Shown piece after piece: positions 1-6,985 of a stretch of DNA of 13,117 nucleotides. Positions within the stretch are counted from its first letter, which is position 1. The number at the start of each line of letters is the position of its first letter. The stretch lies in assembly GCA_902805755.1 (NCBI GenBank), contig CADCUA010000514.1, positions 1-13,117 of the forward strand, written 5' to 3'. A program made the translations under genes and the position numbers. Source of the DNA: an uncultured Lysobacter sp. Lineage in GTDB: Bacteria; Pseudomonadota; Gammaproteobacteria; Xanthomonadales; Xanthomonadaceae. The notes beneath the pieces are model-generated. The model saw nothing but the letters and a program-made list of their open reading frames with translations. It was not told the origin of the DNA and ran no database searches.

Positions 1-104
1 CGGCCGATCGCACTCGAAGCGTTCTGACCGCCTGCAGCAATCCCGCGCAGCCCGCATCGAACTGCAACAGTCACGCGCCGCATCGATTGCAGCACGCACG
101 GCTT

Positions 105-530
105 CTATTTTCGGGGCGATACGCCTGCACGACCGGCAAGGCGTGCGTCGAACCACTGCAGTGCACGCACCAGCCGCGTTCGCCCGATCGCCAGGCCGAT
201 CGCCACGCCCAGCGTATTGAACATCGCATCCAACGCATCGGCCTGCCGCGAGGCGGTCAGCATCGCCTGCGCGAACTCGAGCGATACACCGAGCGCGACC
301 AGCAACAGTGCAATGCGCATGTGGTCACGGGCGTTCGCGAACAGCATCACCGCATAGCCGGACAGCGCAGCGTATCCAAGCAGATGCTCGAGCTTGTCCA
401 CCCCCCGGAACGGCGGCGGTGGAAGATCCGAAGCGGGCATGAGCGAGGCGCAGACCACGGCGAGCACCAGCGTGATCCAGATGCCCAGCCACAACCGTGG
501 CCGTCGGAGTGTGCGCAGTGGCAGGCTCAT
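105..530 (-). CDS. VanZ-like family membrane protein
   Basis: Small integral membrane protein of the VanZ-like family, 141 residues from the chosen start. The family is named after the teicoplanin-resistance protein VanZ, but most chromosomal members have no proven function. Visible family marks are a basic N-terminus, a first membrane helix at about residues 12-31, the D-K-L-E-H segment at 45-49, further helices at about 50-66 and 72-89, E-F-A-Q at 85-88, and the D-x-x-D-A-x-x-N-T-x-G block at about 98-108 leading into the last helix. A basic tail follows. The frame also opens from an ATG at 578 and a GTG at 590. I prefer the ATG at 530 because it puts the first helix close to the N-terminus as in relatives, but no start has a clear Shine-Dalgarno. 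It is the last gene of the group running from the methyltransferase through the lipoprotein. Family assignment is firm, function unknown. Confidence 0.8.
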   Translation of the reverse strand: MSLPLRTLRRPRLWLGIWITLVLAVVCASLMPASDLPPPPFRGVDKLEHLLGYAALSGYAVMLFANARDHMRIALLLVALGVSLEFAQAMLTASRQADALDAMFNTLGVAIGLAIGRTRLVRALQWFDARLAGRAGVSPRK

Positions 531-744
531 GCCGCAGCCCGATGTCGTGGCACGCAGCGTGTTACGAAAGCGCGACATGGCATGCGGCACCGCCGTGCTC
601 GCAGCGGAAACGTCAGCATGTATACACCCGGCTTCCGCCCATCAGTCTCCGCGTGTGTTGCACGTCGGCGATCCTCTATGCCACGGGCCCGCGCAACGGG
701 TGGATGTGCAGATGACGCCGCCAACGCGCGGAACCCTCACGCCG

Positions 745-1230
745 CTACTCAAGCGTCGACTCCGCGATCGTCAGCTTCAGCATGGACGGCCGGTCGGCGA
801 TGCCGATCTCATACTCGACCGCGATGTCGACGTTCTCGCGCACGCCCAACGCTTCATGTGCGACGAGCTTGCCGGCCAGGTATTCGGCCCGCAATGCAGG
901 CTGGCCTGCGTACGCTTCGGCGCCGGCGAAACAGGACATGACCCGCTGCACGTTCGCTTCCGGCCGCTCGGTCGATGCGCTCGCAAGCAACCAGCGACAC
1001 AAGCGCGCACCCGGCGCATAACCGCCATGCGCACAGCCTTTCTCGAACGGCCGCCAGCGCGTGGTGAGCATGACCTGCCGCGCCTGCGGCCGCGTTGCGC
1101 TGTTCGCGAACCGGGCGAGTTCATTGCACATCCGGTCACTGCGCGGCGCGGTATGCGTTGAACACGCCGCCAGCGCCATCGTGGCGAAGAGCAGGCAGGC
1201 AAGCACGCGTGGCGGCATTGACCGATGCAT
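745..1230 (-). CDS. Putative lipoprotein, four further cysteines, function unknown
   Basis: Hypothetical lipoprotein of 161 residues. The N-terminus has a basic start, a hydrophobic stretch at about 9-22 and a lipobox L-A-A-C with lipidated Cys23, so export and attachment to a membrane is expected. The mature part has cysteines at 35, 66, 78 and 100, a spacing that would allow two disulfide bonds in the periplasm. A charged alpha/beta-looking C-terminal half ends in an acidic tail. I recognise no named domain. The start overlaps nothing but lies only 6 bases after the methyltransferase stop codon, so the two are probably translated from one message. A second ATG at 1218 (residue 5) would also leave a complete signal peptide. 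Reading frame and lipobox are convincing; any role is open. Confidence 0.78.
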   Translation of the reverse strand: MHRSMPPRVLACLLFATMALAACSTHTAPRSDRMCNELARFANSATRPQARQVMLTTRWRPFEKGCAHGGYAPGARLCRWLLASASTERPEANVQRVMSCFAGAEAYAGQPALRAEYLAGKLVAHEALGVRENVDIAVEYEIGIADRPSMLKLTIAESTLE

Positions 1231-1236
1231 GCGTCG

Positions 1237-2415
1237 TTACAGCCGGAAACTCATATCGCCGACGAGGAACGCCGCGCCGAACTGCACGCCCTTGGAAAAG
1301 CCCATCGCCTGGAAGCGCTCGCCCATGTGCACCGGCAAGGTGAGCTGTTTCACTTCGTTCTGCCGCCGCATCCGCTCCAGTTCGTCCTCGATCTTCTCGA
1401 TGCGCGACAGCACGCCGGCCATGCCATTGCCCAGCAGGAAACTGGCCTGCGAGCAGTAGCCGGCCAGCTCGAACCCGGCCGCCACGCCGGCTTCGGCAAG
1501 CGCGGTGAAGTCGACCGACGCGGTGACATCCTGCAACCCCGGCCAGGCCAGCGGATCGTTATGCGTGCGGTGGCGATAGAACGCGCGCAGCGTGCCGTCG
1601 GTGCGTTCGGGCAGGTAGTACTCGCGGCGCGGATAACCGTAATCGACGAACAGCATCGCACCGCGCTGCAATCCGCCCGACACGGCCTGGATCCAGTACG
1701 GCAGCTGCGGCAGCACTTCCGAGCGGTAACCGTCCTCGAAGCGATGGTCGAGCTGTCGTTCGACATGGCGCACGGCCTGGCTCAGGAACGCATCCGCCGG
1801 GCGCAGCGTGCGCGTGAAACCCTCGCCCTCGAACACCACGTGCTCTTCGTATACCTCGCCGTCCTGGATCGCGAAGCGCGGCGTCGGCAATGCATCGAGC
1901 ACTTCGTTCGCGAACAGCACGCCATCCCAGTCATGATCGAGCGGGCCGTCCAGCCAGTGCACGAGCTCGAACAGCATCGGTGACAGGCGCTCACGCAGAC
2001 GCTCACGCTGTCGCTCGCGCAGCTGCGCGCTCGGCTCGAGGATGAGGTAACGGTCGGGCAGTGCGTCCAGCTCGAGCAGGCGCTTCAGCACGACCTGCGC
2101 GAACGCACCGGTGCCGCCGCCGAGTTCGAAGAACACCGCCTTCGGGCCAAGCTGCTGCATTACCGGCGCGACCGCTTCGGCGACGCAGGCCGCAAATACC
2201 GGGCCTAGCTCGGGAGCGGTGACGAAATCGCCGTCTTCGCCGAACTTCGTGGCGCCGGCGCTGTAGTAACCGAGCCCGGGCGCATACAGCGCGAGCTCCA
2301 TGAAACGCGAGAATGCAATTGCGCCGTCGTTCTGGCTGATCTGCGCGCGGATCAGCTCACTCAGGCGCGCACTGTGCGTGAGCGCATCCGCGCCCGGAGT
2401 CGGCAATGACGTCAT
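1237..2415 (-). CDS. MidA/NDUFAF7-family SAM-dependent methyltransferase (COG1565)
   Basis: Class I SAM-dependent methyltransferase of the MidA/NDUFAF7 family, 392 residues, a normal length for the family. Visible marks are the N-terminal F-S-R-F-M-E-L-A-L-Y-x-P segment (36-46), G-Y-Y (49-51), D-F-V-T-A-P-E (63-69), the SAM-binding loop E-L-G-G-G-T-G (97-103), an acidic strand end with L-E-P-S (126-129), the family-specific A-N-E-V-L-D-A-L-P (169-177) and V-D-Y-G-Y (257-261). In mitochondria NDUFAF7 dimethylates an arginine of the complex I subunit NDUFS2; the bacterial substrate is not established, so a complex I role is inference. The frame is open far upstream, but the ATG at 2415 is where family similarity begins. 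It is divergent from the pteridine reductase with 111 bases between the start codons, and leads the lipoprotein and VanZ-like genes. Confidence 0.9.
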   Translation of the reverse strand: MTSLPTPGADALTHSARLSELIRAQISQNDGAIAFSRFMELALYAPGLGYYSAGATKFGEDGDFVTAPELGPVFAACVAEAVAPVMQQLGPKAVFFELGGGTGAFAQVVLKRLLELDALPDRYLILEPSAQLRERQRERLRERLSPMLFELVHWLDGPLDHDWDGVLFANEVLDALPTPRFAIQDGEVYEEHVVFEGEGFTRTLRPADAFLSQAVRHVERQLDHRFEDGYRSEVLPQLPYWIQAVSGGLQRGAMLFVDYGYPRREYYLPERTDGTLRAFYRHRTHNDPLAWPGLQDVTASVDFTALAEAGVAAGFELAGYCSQASFLLGNGMAGVLSRIEKIEDELERMRRQNEVKQLTLPVHMGERFQAMGFSKGVQFGAAFLVGDMSFRL

Positions 2416-2526
2416 GCGGCCACTCTGCGTGATACTTGGGGCGTTGCAGGATACCCGCAGCCCGCGCGAGGCCGTGTATGCACCGCGCGTGGTTGCTGTC
2501 CTGCCTGACCCTGCACGGTGCCTGCC

Positions 2527-3267
2527 ATGACCCATCCCGCTCCCGTCGCCCTGATCACCGGCAGTGCGCGCCGCATCGGCGCCGCCATTGCGCAGGCGCT
2601 GCACGCCGACGGCTATCGCATCGCGGTGCACTACCGCAGCAGCAGCGAGGAAGCCGATGCGCTTGTCGCGGGCTTCAATGCGGCCCGCGCCGACAGTGCG
2701 GTCGCGCTGCAGGCGGAACTGGCGCAGTTCGACCGGCTGCCGGAGCTGATCGCGCAGACGGTAGGCCGCTTCGGCCGGCTCGATGCGCTCGTCAACAACG
2801 CGAGTACGTATTACGCAACACCGTTCGGTGAAGTCACTCCGGCGCAGTGGGACGAGCTGTTCGCGAGCAATGCACGCGCTCCGTTTTTCCTGGCGCAGGC
2901 CGCTGCGTCGCATCTGCGCGCGAGCGGTGGCGCGATCGTCAACATCGCCGACATCTACGCCGCGCGCCCGCTGCGCAACCACAGCATCTACTGCATGGCG
3001 AAGGCGGCGCTGGTGATGGCGACAAAGGCGCTTGCGCTCGAGCTGGGGCCGCAGGTGCGCGTCAACGCGATCGCGCCGGGCAACATCCTGTGGTCGACGA
3101 ACGAGGTGAAGGCTGAAACGCTGGATACGGTCGTCAGTCGCACCGCGCTCGCGCGGCAGGGCGGGCCGCAGGACATCGCTTCGGCCGTGCGTTTCCTGCT
3201 CTCGGAAGCAAGCTACGTGACCGGCACGGTGCTGGACGTCGATGGCGGGCGCAGCCTGTCGATCTGA
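2527..3267 (+). CDS. Pteridine reductase (PTR1-like short-chain dehydrogenase)
   Basis: NAD(P)H-dependent short-chain dehydrogenase of the pteridine reductase type, 246 residues. It is expected to reduce oxidised or dihydro pterins (dihydrobiopterin, dihydromonapterin or dihydrofolate) to the tetrahydro form. The nucleotide-binding motif is T-G-S-A-R-R-I-G (11-18), and the double arginine with H-Y-R-S-S (35-39) is typical of NADPH-using PTR1/FolM proteins. N-N-A-S is at 90-93. The catalytic serine of ordinary SDRs is replaced by Asp142 (N-I-A-D), with Tyr155 and Lys159 in Y-C-M-A-K. The Asp-Tyr-Lys set is the hallmark of Leishmania PTR1. The cofactor-loop segment N-A-I-A-P-G-N-I-L-W is at 180-189. 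A GTG nine bases upstream (2518) is an alternative start; the ATG gives the normal N-terminus. It converges on the folB/folK-like pair, which supports a pterin role. The exact substrate cannot be read from sequence. Confidence 0.9.
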   Translation: MTHPAPVALITGSARRIGAAIAQALHADGYRIAVHYRSSSEEADALVAGFNAARADSAVALQAELAQFDRLPELIAQTVGRFGRLDALVNNASTYYATPFGEVTPAQWDELFASNARAPFFLAQAAASHLRASGGAIVNIADIYAARPLRNHSIYCMAKAALVMATKALALELGPQVRVNAIAPGNILWSTNEVKAETLDTVVSRTALARQGGPQDIASAVRFLLSEASYVTGTVLDVDGGRSLSI

Positions 3268-3444
3268 AGCCGGCGCATGCGACCGGACGGACACGACGGA
3301 GCGACCTTTGCGCGTGAACTGCCTGGAAACTGGCGTCAGTTGGTGCCTACCGTATCCGGACGGCAATCACGCTGCGCAGCACGGTGCCCGGTTAGGCGGT
3401 CGAGTCGGGACACTACTGGAGTCAAACCTGCTGCACGCCACAAG

Positions 3445-3840
3445 TCAGTCCGACAGCGCCCGAACAAGACCGGCCTCTTGCAGCAGCAACCGCACATGCG
3501 CCGCTTCGAATTCGCGCTTGGCGTCGGCGTGTGCATCGCGCTGCCACAAATGTGCAGGCGCACAGGCCAGCAGGTCGATATCCAGCGGCACGCCGTCGAG
3601 CACGCCACGCCCGACAGTGCGCTCAATGGCCTTGCAGGCCTCGACCAGCGCACTGCGCGATGCATCGCACGCGACACTCACGAGCTGGTTGCGGTATTCG
3701 CGCCCGCTGCCATCCGTATCACGCGTCTGCCGCGGCTCGGTCAGCACCTGCAGCCGCCCCAGTGCGGCAAGCTGCGCATGCGCGGCCTCGAGCGTGCCTG
3801 CATAACGCGCCTCGGCGCCGAGCAGCAGCAGCCAGCGCAT
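3445..3840 (-). CDS. folK: Shortened, divergent HPPK (FolK)-like protein
   Basis: Protein of 131 residues related to 6-hydroxymethyl-7,8-dihydropterin pyrophosphokinase, the ATP-dependent step before dihydropteroate synthase. It is shorter than the usual 155-170. Supporting marks are the N-terminal L-L-L-L-G strand, Y-R-N-Q-L-V (49-54) matching the family's Y-x-N-x-V, A-I-E-R-T-V-G-R (71-78) matching the I-E-x-x-x-G-R helix, and L-D-I-D-L-L (86-91) with the two magnesium aspartates D87 and D89. What is odd: the glycine-serine-asparagine loop at the N-terminus reads G-A-E, the G-P-R before the aspartates reads D-G-V-P, and the usual C-terminal P-H-x-x-x-x-x-R region is missing or unrecognisable. 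Those changes remove several ATP-binding arginines. It starts 4 bases after the folB stop codon, so coupling to folB is likely. It may be a weak or repurposed enzyme with a standard folK elsewhere. Homology is fairly sure, activity is not. Confidence 0.68.
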   Translation of the reverse strand: MRWLLLLGAEARYAGTLEAAHAQLAALGRLQVLTEPRQTRDTDGSGREYRNQLVSVACDASRSALVEACKAIERTVGRGVLDGVPLDIDLLACAPAHLWQRDAHADAKREFEAAHVRLLLQEAGLVRALSD

Positions 3841-3844
3841 GCGC

Positions 3845-4207
3845 TCAGGCCGCCCGCTGACGCCGGATCACCAGCCCGACGTGCTCGCAGCCCAGCAGCA
3901 GCGCCGCCTGCGGCTTGTCGATGCGCAGCGTGATCGATGCCGCCGGCAGGCGTTCGAACAAGCGCGCGCACAATGCCTCGGCAAACGTTTCCAGCAGTGC
4001 GTCGCTGCGCTCGTCGGCAAACGCACGCACTTCAGCGACGACATGCGCGTAATCGAGCGCTGCCTGCGACGCGCCGTCCGACAAGGCTTCGCCGGCCTGC
4101 AGTTGAAGCTCGAGGTCCAGGCGCAGCGGCTGCCGTCCCTGCCGCTCCCACGCATACACGCCGATGAGTGCGTCGAGCCGGAGGCCGGTGATGTAGATGG
4201 TGTCCAT
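3845..4207 (-). CDS. folB: Dihydroneopterin aldolase
   Basis: Dihydroneopterin aldolase, 120 residues, a normal length. It cleaves 7,8-dihydroneopterin to 6-hydroxymethyl-7,8-dihydropterin and glycolaldehyde in cytoplasmic folate synthesis, giving the substrate of the FolK-type enzyme encoded next. Marks are the opening D-T-I-Y-I-T-G-L, G-V-Y-A-W-E (16-21) with the substrate-binding glutamate E21, L-D-Y-A (51-54), the helix with L-L-E-T-F-A-E (71-77), and the I-D-K-P segment carrying the catalytic lysine K98. The frame also opens from an ATG at 4222; I take the inner ATG at 4207 because the protein then begins like its relatives. The gene lies 49 bases after tsaD and 4 bases before the folK-like start, giving a tsaD-folB-folK order. 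The assignment is confident. Confidence 0.93.
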   Translation of the reverse strand: MDTIYITGLRLDALIGVYAWERQGRQPLRLDLELQLQAGEALSDGASQAALDYAHVVAEVRAFADERSDALLETFAEALCARLFERLPAASITLRIDKPQAALLLGCEHVGLVIRRQRAA

Positions 4208-4256
4208 CGCGCTGCGGTCCATGTTCGATCCAGAGGCATGCAGCCCGGCTGCGGGT

Positions 4257-5291
4257 TTACACCGCTGGCAGCGACGCCATGTCCCAGCGCGGCGTCACGC
4301 GAACGGATGCGTCGTCGTATTGACCGGCCTGCAGGCGCAAGGCGCCGGCGAACGCGATCATTGCGCCATTGTCCGTGCACAGCGCCATCGGCGGAAAGCT
4401 CACGCGCCCGCCGCGACGCGCGGCCATCGCGGCGAGCTTCGCGCGCAGGCGACGGTTCGCACCGACCCCGCCGGCGACGATCAGCGTGTCGCAGCCGGAC
4501 GCCTCCAGCGCGCGCTCGCATTTGATCGCGAGCGTATCGACCACCGCGTCCTCGAAGCCGCGCGCGATGTCCGCACGCGTGGCATCGGATTGATCACTGT
4601 TCTGCCAGGCCAGCAGCACCTGGGTCTTGAGTCCGCTGAAGCTGAAATCCAGCCCGGGGCGATCGGTCATCGGACGCGCGAACTTGAATGCGCCGGGGCG
4701 GCCGTGCTCGGCAAGCGCTGCCAGTTGCGGGCCGCCGGGATAGGGCAAACCCATGAGCTTGGCGGTCTTGTCGAACGCCTCGCCCGCAGCATCATCCAGC
4801 GTTTCGCCGAGCAGGCGGTAGGTGCCGATCGCATCGACCGCAACGAGCTGCGTATGACCGCCGGAGACCAGCAGTGCGACAAACGGCGGCTCCGGTCGGC
4901 CGCGTTCGCGCGCCTCGGGGCCATCGTCCAGCAGTGGTGCGAGCAGGTGGCCTTCCATGTGGTGCACGCCGATCGCCGGCACGTCCAGCGCCCAGGCCAG
5001 CGAGCGCGCAACGCCCGCGCCGACCAGCAATGCGCCCACCAGGCCCGGGCCCGAGGTGTAGGCGACGCCCTCGATCTCGGCCACGGTCATGTTCGACTCG
5101 GCCAGGGTCTGACGGATCAGCGGCAGCAGCTTGCGCACGTGGTCGCGGCTGGCGAGTTCCGGCACCACGCCGCCGTACTGCGCATGCAGTTCGATCTGGC
5201 TGTACACCGCATGCGCGCGCAGCCCGGCCTGCGTGTCGTACACCGCCACGCCGGTTTCATCGCAACTGGTTTCGATGCCCAGGACTTTCAT
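4257..5291 (-). CDS. tsaD: tRNA N6-adenosine threonylcarbamoyltransferase TsaD
   Basis: TsaD (Gcp/Kae1/YgjD) transfers the threonylcarbamoyl group from threonylcarbamoyl-AMP to A37 of tRNAs that read ANN codons. It works with TsaB, TsaE and TsaC in the cytoplasm. The protein is 344 residues, the usual length. Visible motifs are G-I-E-T-S-C-D-E-T (5-13), the metal-binding H-H-M-E-G-H (110-115) with H111 and H115, V-S-G-G-H-T (142-147), A-G-E-A-F-D-K (169-175), A-G-G-V-G-A-N (273-279) and the third metal ligand D307 in C-T-D-N-G-A. The open frame continues upstream, but family similarity begins exactly at the ATG at 5291. No good Shine-Dalgarno precedes it. It is divergent from rpsU with 172 bases between the starts, the classic arrangement in gammaproteobacteria, and leads folB and the folK-like gene. 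Confidence 0.96.
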   Translation of the reverse strand: MKVLGIETSCDETGVAVYDTQAGLRAHAVYSQIELHAQYGGVVPELASRDHVRKLLPLIRQTLAESNMTVAEIEGVAYTSGPGLVGALLVGAGVARSLAWALDVPAIGVHHMEGHLLAPLLDDGPEARERGRPEPPFVALLVSGGHTQLVAVDAIGTYRLLGETLDDAAGEAFDKTAKLMGLPYPGGPQLAALAEHGRPGAFKFARPMTDRPGLDFSFSGLKTQVLLAWQNSDQSDATRADIARGFEDAVVDTLAIKCERALEASGCDTLIVAGGVGANRRLRAKLAAMAARRGGRVSFPPMALCTDNGAMIAFAGALRLQAGQYDDASVRVTPRWDMASLPAV

Positions 5292-5384
5292 GGAACGGCT
5301 CGCACTGGAAGGAGGATCGGGCCGCCACAGACCGTGCAACGTGCCGGGTCCGGCGCGGCGTCACAGTTCGTGAACGGCCAAGAG

Positions 5385-5414
5385 TTGCATGGCGCAAGCT
5401 CGGGCCGCTATCAT
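5385..5414 (+). promoter_or_regulatory. Predicted sigma70-type promoter for rpsU
   Basis: A TTGCAT -35 element at 5385-5390 and a TATCAT -10 element at 5409-5414 are separated by 18 bases. They lie about 50 bases before the rpsU start in the tsaD-rpsU divergent spacer. Five of six bases match at -35 and five of six at -10, which stands out in this GC-rich sequence. This is the position of the macromolecular-synthesis operon promoter in related bacteria. It is a prediction from sequence only. Confidence 0.55.
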
Positions 5415-5463
5415 ACGCGGCTCGCCCGCCTTGCCTGGGCGGTCCACACATTCGAGATCACGT

Positions 5464-5679
5464 ATGCCCAGCGTCAAAGTCCGCGAAAACGAGCCGTTTG
5501 AGTTTGCTCTGCGTCGCTTCAAGCGCACCTGCGAAAAAGCCGGCGTCCTCGCCGAGACCCGCAAGCGCGAGTTCTACGAGAAGCCGACCCAGGAACGCAA
5601 GCGCAAGGCTGCGGCCGCGGTGAAGCGCCAGTCACGTCGCACCTCGCGCGATGTGACCAAGCGCCAGCGCATGTACTGA
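5464..5679 (+). CDS. rpsU: 30S ribosomal protein bS21
   Basis: Ribosomal protein bS21 of the small subunit, 71 residues, full length. It sits near the 3' end of 16S rRNA and helps the mRNA-anti-Shine-Dalgarno pairing step of initiation. Marks are the start [11 protein letters not shown], the F-K-R-T-C-E-K-A-G segment, [10 protein letters not shown] and the very basic C-terminal half ending in R-Q-R-M-Y. The ATG at 5464 gives exactly the conserved N-terminus; an earlier in-frame ATG at 5389 would add an unsupported extension. No strong Shine-Dalgarno is seen, only a short GAG about 10 bases upstream. It is the first gene of the macromolecular-synthesis group and is followed by a strong hairpin, so it can be made at higher level than dnaG downstream. 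Confidence 0.98.
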   Translation: MPSVKVRENEPFEFALRRFKRTCEKAGVLAETRKREFYEKPTQERKRKAAAAVKRQSRRTSRDVTKRQRMY

Positions 5680-5728
5680 TCGCGCGACTGCGCTTCCGGC
5701 CCCGGCCGGACCTGCAAGCACGCTCATC

Positions 5729-5764
5729 AAGCCGGCCGCGCGCATGCGCCGCCGGCTTTTTGTG
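5729..5764 (+). terminator. Rho-independent terminator/attenuator after rpsU
   Basis: Perfect 8-base arms AAGCCGGC (5729-5736) and GCCGGCTT (5751-5758) enclose a 14-base loop that itself holds the palindrome GCGCATGCGC (5740-5749). The second arm runs straight into TTTT and TGTGTTT. It lies 50 bases after the rpsU stop. In E. coli a partial terminator between rpsU and dnaG lowers primase expression; an equivalent role here is inference. Transcripts that read through would reach yqeY, the acetyltransferase and dnaG. Confidence 0.82.
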
Positions 5765-5871
5765 TTTCCGGCGATTGTGCAGCCATTGACTGCCTGCAAC
5801 TCACGCGGCGGCTCTAGCGATCAAAACGCACCGACCCTGCCACGCCTCCTCCACCTCTCCGGTTTCCAGCC

Positions 5872-6318
5872 ATGACCCTCAAGCAACGACTCAGCGATGA
5901 CATGAAGGCCGCGATGAAGGGCGGCGACAAGCACAGCCTCGGCGTGATCCGCCTGATCAACGCCGCGATCAAGCAGCGGGAAGTCGACGAGCGCATCGAA
6001 CTGGACGACACCGCGGTCGTGGCCGTGCTCGACAAGATGGTCAAGCAGCGCCGCGATTCGGTCAGCCAGTACGAGGGCGCGAGCCGCAATGACCTGGCCG
6101 AGGTCGAGAAGGCGGAGATCGTCGTGATCGAACGCTACCTGCCGGCGAAGATGGGCGAAGCCGAGATCCTTGCAGCGATCGACGCCGCGATCGCCGAGAC
6201 CGGCGCCAGCGGTGCGGCCGACATGGGCAAGCTCATGGGCGCGCTGAAGCCGAAGCTCGCCGGCCAGGCCGACATGGGCCAGGTCTCGACGCTGGTGAAA
6301 AAGCGCCTCTCGCCCTGA
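5872..6318 (+). CDS. yqeY: GatB/YqeY domain-containing protein
   Basis: YqeY-family protein of 148 residues, the usual length. The fold resembles the C-terminal helical region of GatB, the tRNA-binding subunit of the aspartyl/glutamyl-tRNA amidotransferase, so a tRNA-related role is often proposed but not proven for stand-alone members. Marks are the start T-L-K-Q-R-L-S-D-D-M-K-A-A-M-K, L-G-V-I-R-L-I-N-A-A-I-K (residues 24-35), K-Q-R-R-D-S (58-63), E-x-V-V-I-E-R-Y-L-P about residues 82-91, and the C-terminal M-G-K-L-M-G-A-L-K-P-K with the final V-K-K-R-L-S-P. It lies between the post-rpsU terminator and a GNAT gene, and the next start is 5 bases after its stop. A TTGACT at 5786-5791 could be a -35 for an internal promoter, but no good -10 follows at the right distance. 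The family call is firm. Confidence 0.93.
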   Translation: MTLKQRLSDDMKAAMKGGDKHSLGVIRLINAAIKQREVDERIELDDTAVVAVLDKMVKQRRDSVSQYEGASRNDLAEVEKAEIVVIERYLPAKMGEAEILAAIDAAIAETGASGAADMGKLMGALKPKLAGQADMGQVSTLVKKRLSP

Positions 6319-6323
6319 GCATC

Positions 6324-6836
6324 GTGGCCGCCCCGGACAGCATCACGCTGCGTTTTGCCGAACGCGAGGATCTGCCGCAGGTCCTGGCGTTCATCCGCGA
6401 ACTGGCCGAGTACGAAAAGCTCGCCGACGGGGTCACGGCCGACGAGCAAACACTGGAAGCCAGCCTGTTCGGCGCCATGCCGGCAGCGGAAGTGCTGCTG
6501 GCGGAAGTCGACGGCGAGGCGGCGGGATTTGCGCTGTTCTTCCATAACTTTTCCACGTTCCTCGGGCGGCGCGGGCTGTATCTGGAAGACTTGTATGTCT
6601 CGCCGCGCTTTCGCGGCCGCGGCCTCGGCCGGCAACTCATGGCCAGCCTGGCGCGCCTGGCGGTCGAGCGTGGTTGCGGGCGTTTCGAGTGGTCGGTGCT
6701 GGACTGGAACACCCCGGCAATCAAGTTCTACCGCGGCCTCGGTGCGAGCAGCATGGACGAATGGACCGTGCAGCGCGTCACCGGCGAGGCGCTGACCGCA
6801 CTGGCCGCGGACGGCGAGCTGCCCGGTCATAGCTGA
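6324..6836 (+). CDS. GNAT family N-acetyltransferase, SSAT/thialysine acetyltransferase-like
   Basis: Acetyl-CoA-dependent N-acetyltransferase of 170 residues, close in pattern to the spermidine/spermine (SAT1) and thialysine (SAT2) acetyltransferases. Marks are the N-terminal R-x-A-x-x-x-D-L-P plus E-L-A-E-Y-E-K-L (26-33), F-F-H-N-F-S-T-F (72-79), G-L-Y-L-E-D-L-Y-V (84-92), the acetyl-CoA pyrophosphate loop R-G-R-G-L-G (97-102), W-S-V-L-D-W-N (123-129) and F-Y (135-136) with the usual catalytic tyrosine Y136. The D-E-W-T-V-Q-R C-terminus is also typical. The substrate is probably a polyamine or lysine-like amine, which is inference. The start is a GTG 5 bases after the yqeY stop; the next ATG would delete the N-terminal strand, so the GTG is preferred and coupling to yqeY is likely. 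Confidence 0.9.
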   Translation: MAAPDSITLRFAEREDLPQVLAFIRELAEYEKLADGVTADEQTLEASLFGAMPAAEVLLAEVDGEAAGFALFFHNFSTFLGRRGLYLEDLYVSPRFRGRGLGRQLMASLARLAVERGCGRFEWSVLDWNTPAIKFYRGLGASSMDEWTVQRVTGEALTALAADGELPGHS

Positions 6837-6865
6837 CGCGGCCGCACGTGGCATCCTGAGGCGAC

Positions 6866-6985
6866 ATGGCCCGCATCTCCGACGCATCCATCGATGACCG
6901 CGCAACGAGAGCATCCGTGCGCGACAGGCTGCAACCCGCCGCCGCACGCAGGCTGAGCCCGCCTGCCTGTGCAGGAGACTTCTAA
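6866..6985 (+). CDS. Possible 39-residue upstream ORF echoing the start of dnaG
   Basis: Short open frame, ATG at 6866 and TAA at 6983-6985, preceded by a GAGG Shine-Dalgarno (6858-6861) four bases before the ATG. It is in phase with dnaG, whose GTG lies 3 bases beyond the TAA. Residues 1-11 read M-A-R-I-S-D-A-S-I-D-D against M-A-R-I-P-D-A-F-I-D-D in DnaG, 9 of 11 identical. The 33 bases differ at 8 places, 5 of them third codon positions. After codon 11 the two diverge completely; the rest is arginine- and alanine-rich with no domain. The dnaG ribosome-binding site lies inside this frame, so ribosomes translating it would pass over that site and could reinitiate on dnaG. It may be a leader peptide, a decayed partial duplication or an untranslated relic. 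Translation is inferred. Confidence 0.4.
   Translation: MARISDASIDDRATRASVRDRLQPAAARRLSPPACAGDF
6948..6977 (+). promoter_or_regulatory. dnaG ribosome-binding site with two competing hairpins
   Basis: The dnaG Shine-Dalgarno AGGAG is at 6973-6977, 11 bases before the GTG. Three short segments can pair: GCAGGC (6948-6953), GCCTGC (6961-6966) and GCAGG (6971-6975). The first and second form a 6-base-pair stem with a 7-base loop and leave the site free. The second and third form a 5-base-pair stem with a 4-base loop and hide part of the site. The two hairpins exclude each other. The complementarity is directly visible; a regulatory role is inference, since GC-rich DNA yields such pairings by chance. 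Confidence 0.4.

Noticed and set aside
1..27. Possible plus-strand C-terminus R-P-I-A-L-E-A-F followed by TGA at the left edge.
   Set aside because: Eight residues only. The minus strand is also open here (ATG at about 79 reading left), so neither can be preferred.
3328..3341. AACTG/CAGTT inverted repeat between the pteridine reductase and the folK-like gene as a bidirectional terminator.
   Set aside because: The stem is only five base pairs and no T-run follows on either side.
2416..3366. Minus-strand extension of the methyltransferase frame across the pteridine reductase.
   Set aside because: The extension is antisense to a well-supported SDR gene, arginine-rich, and has no similarity to the family. 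The ATG at 2415 is the natural start.
5786..5818. TTGACT at 5786-5791 as the -35 of an internal promoter for yqeY.
   Set aside because: No acceptable -10 hexamer occurs 16-19 bases downstream.
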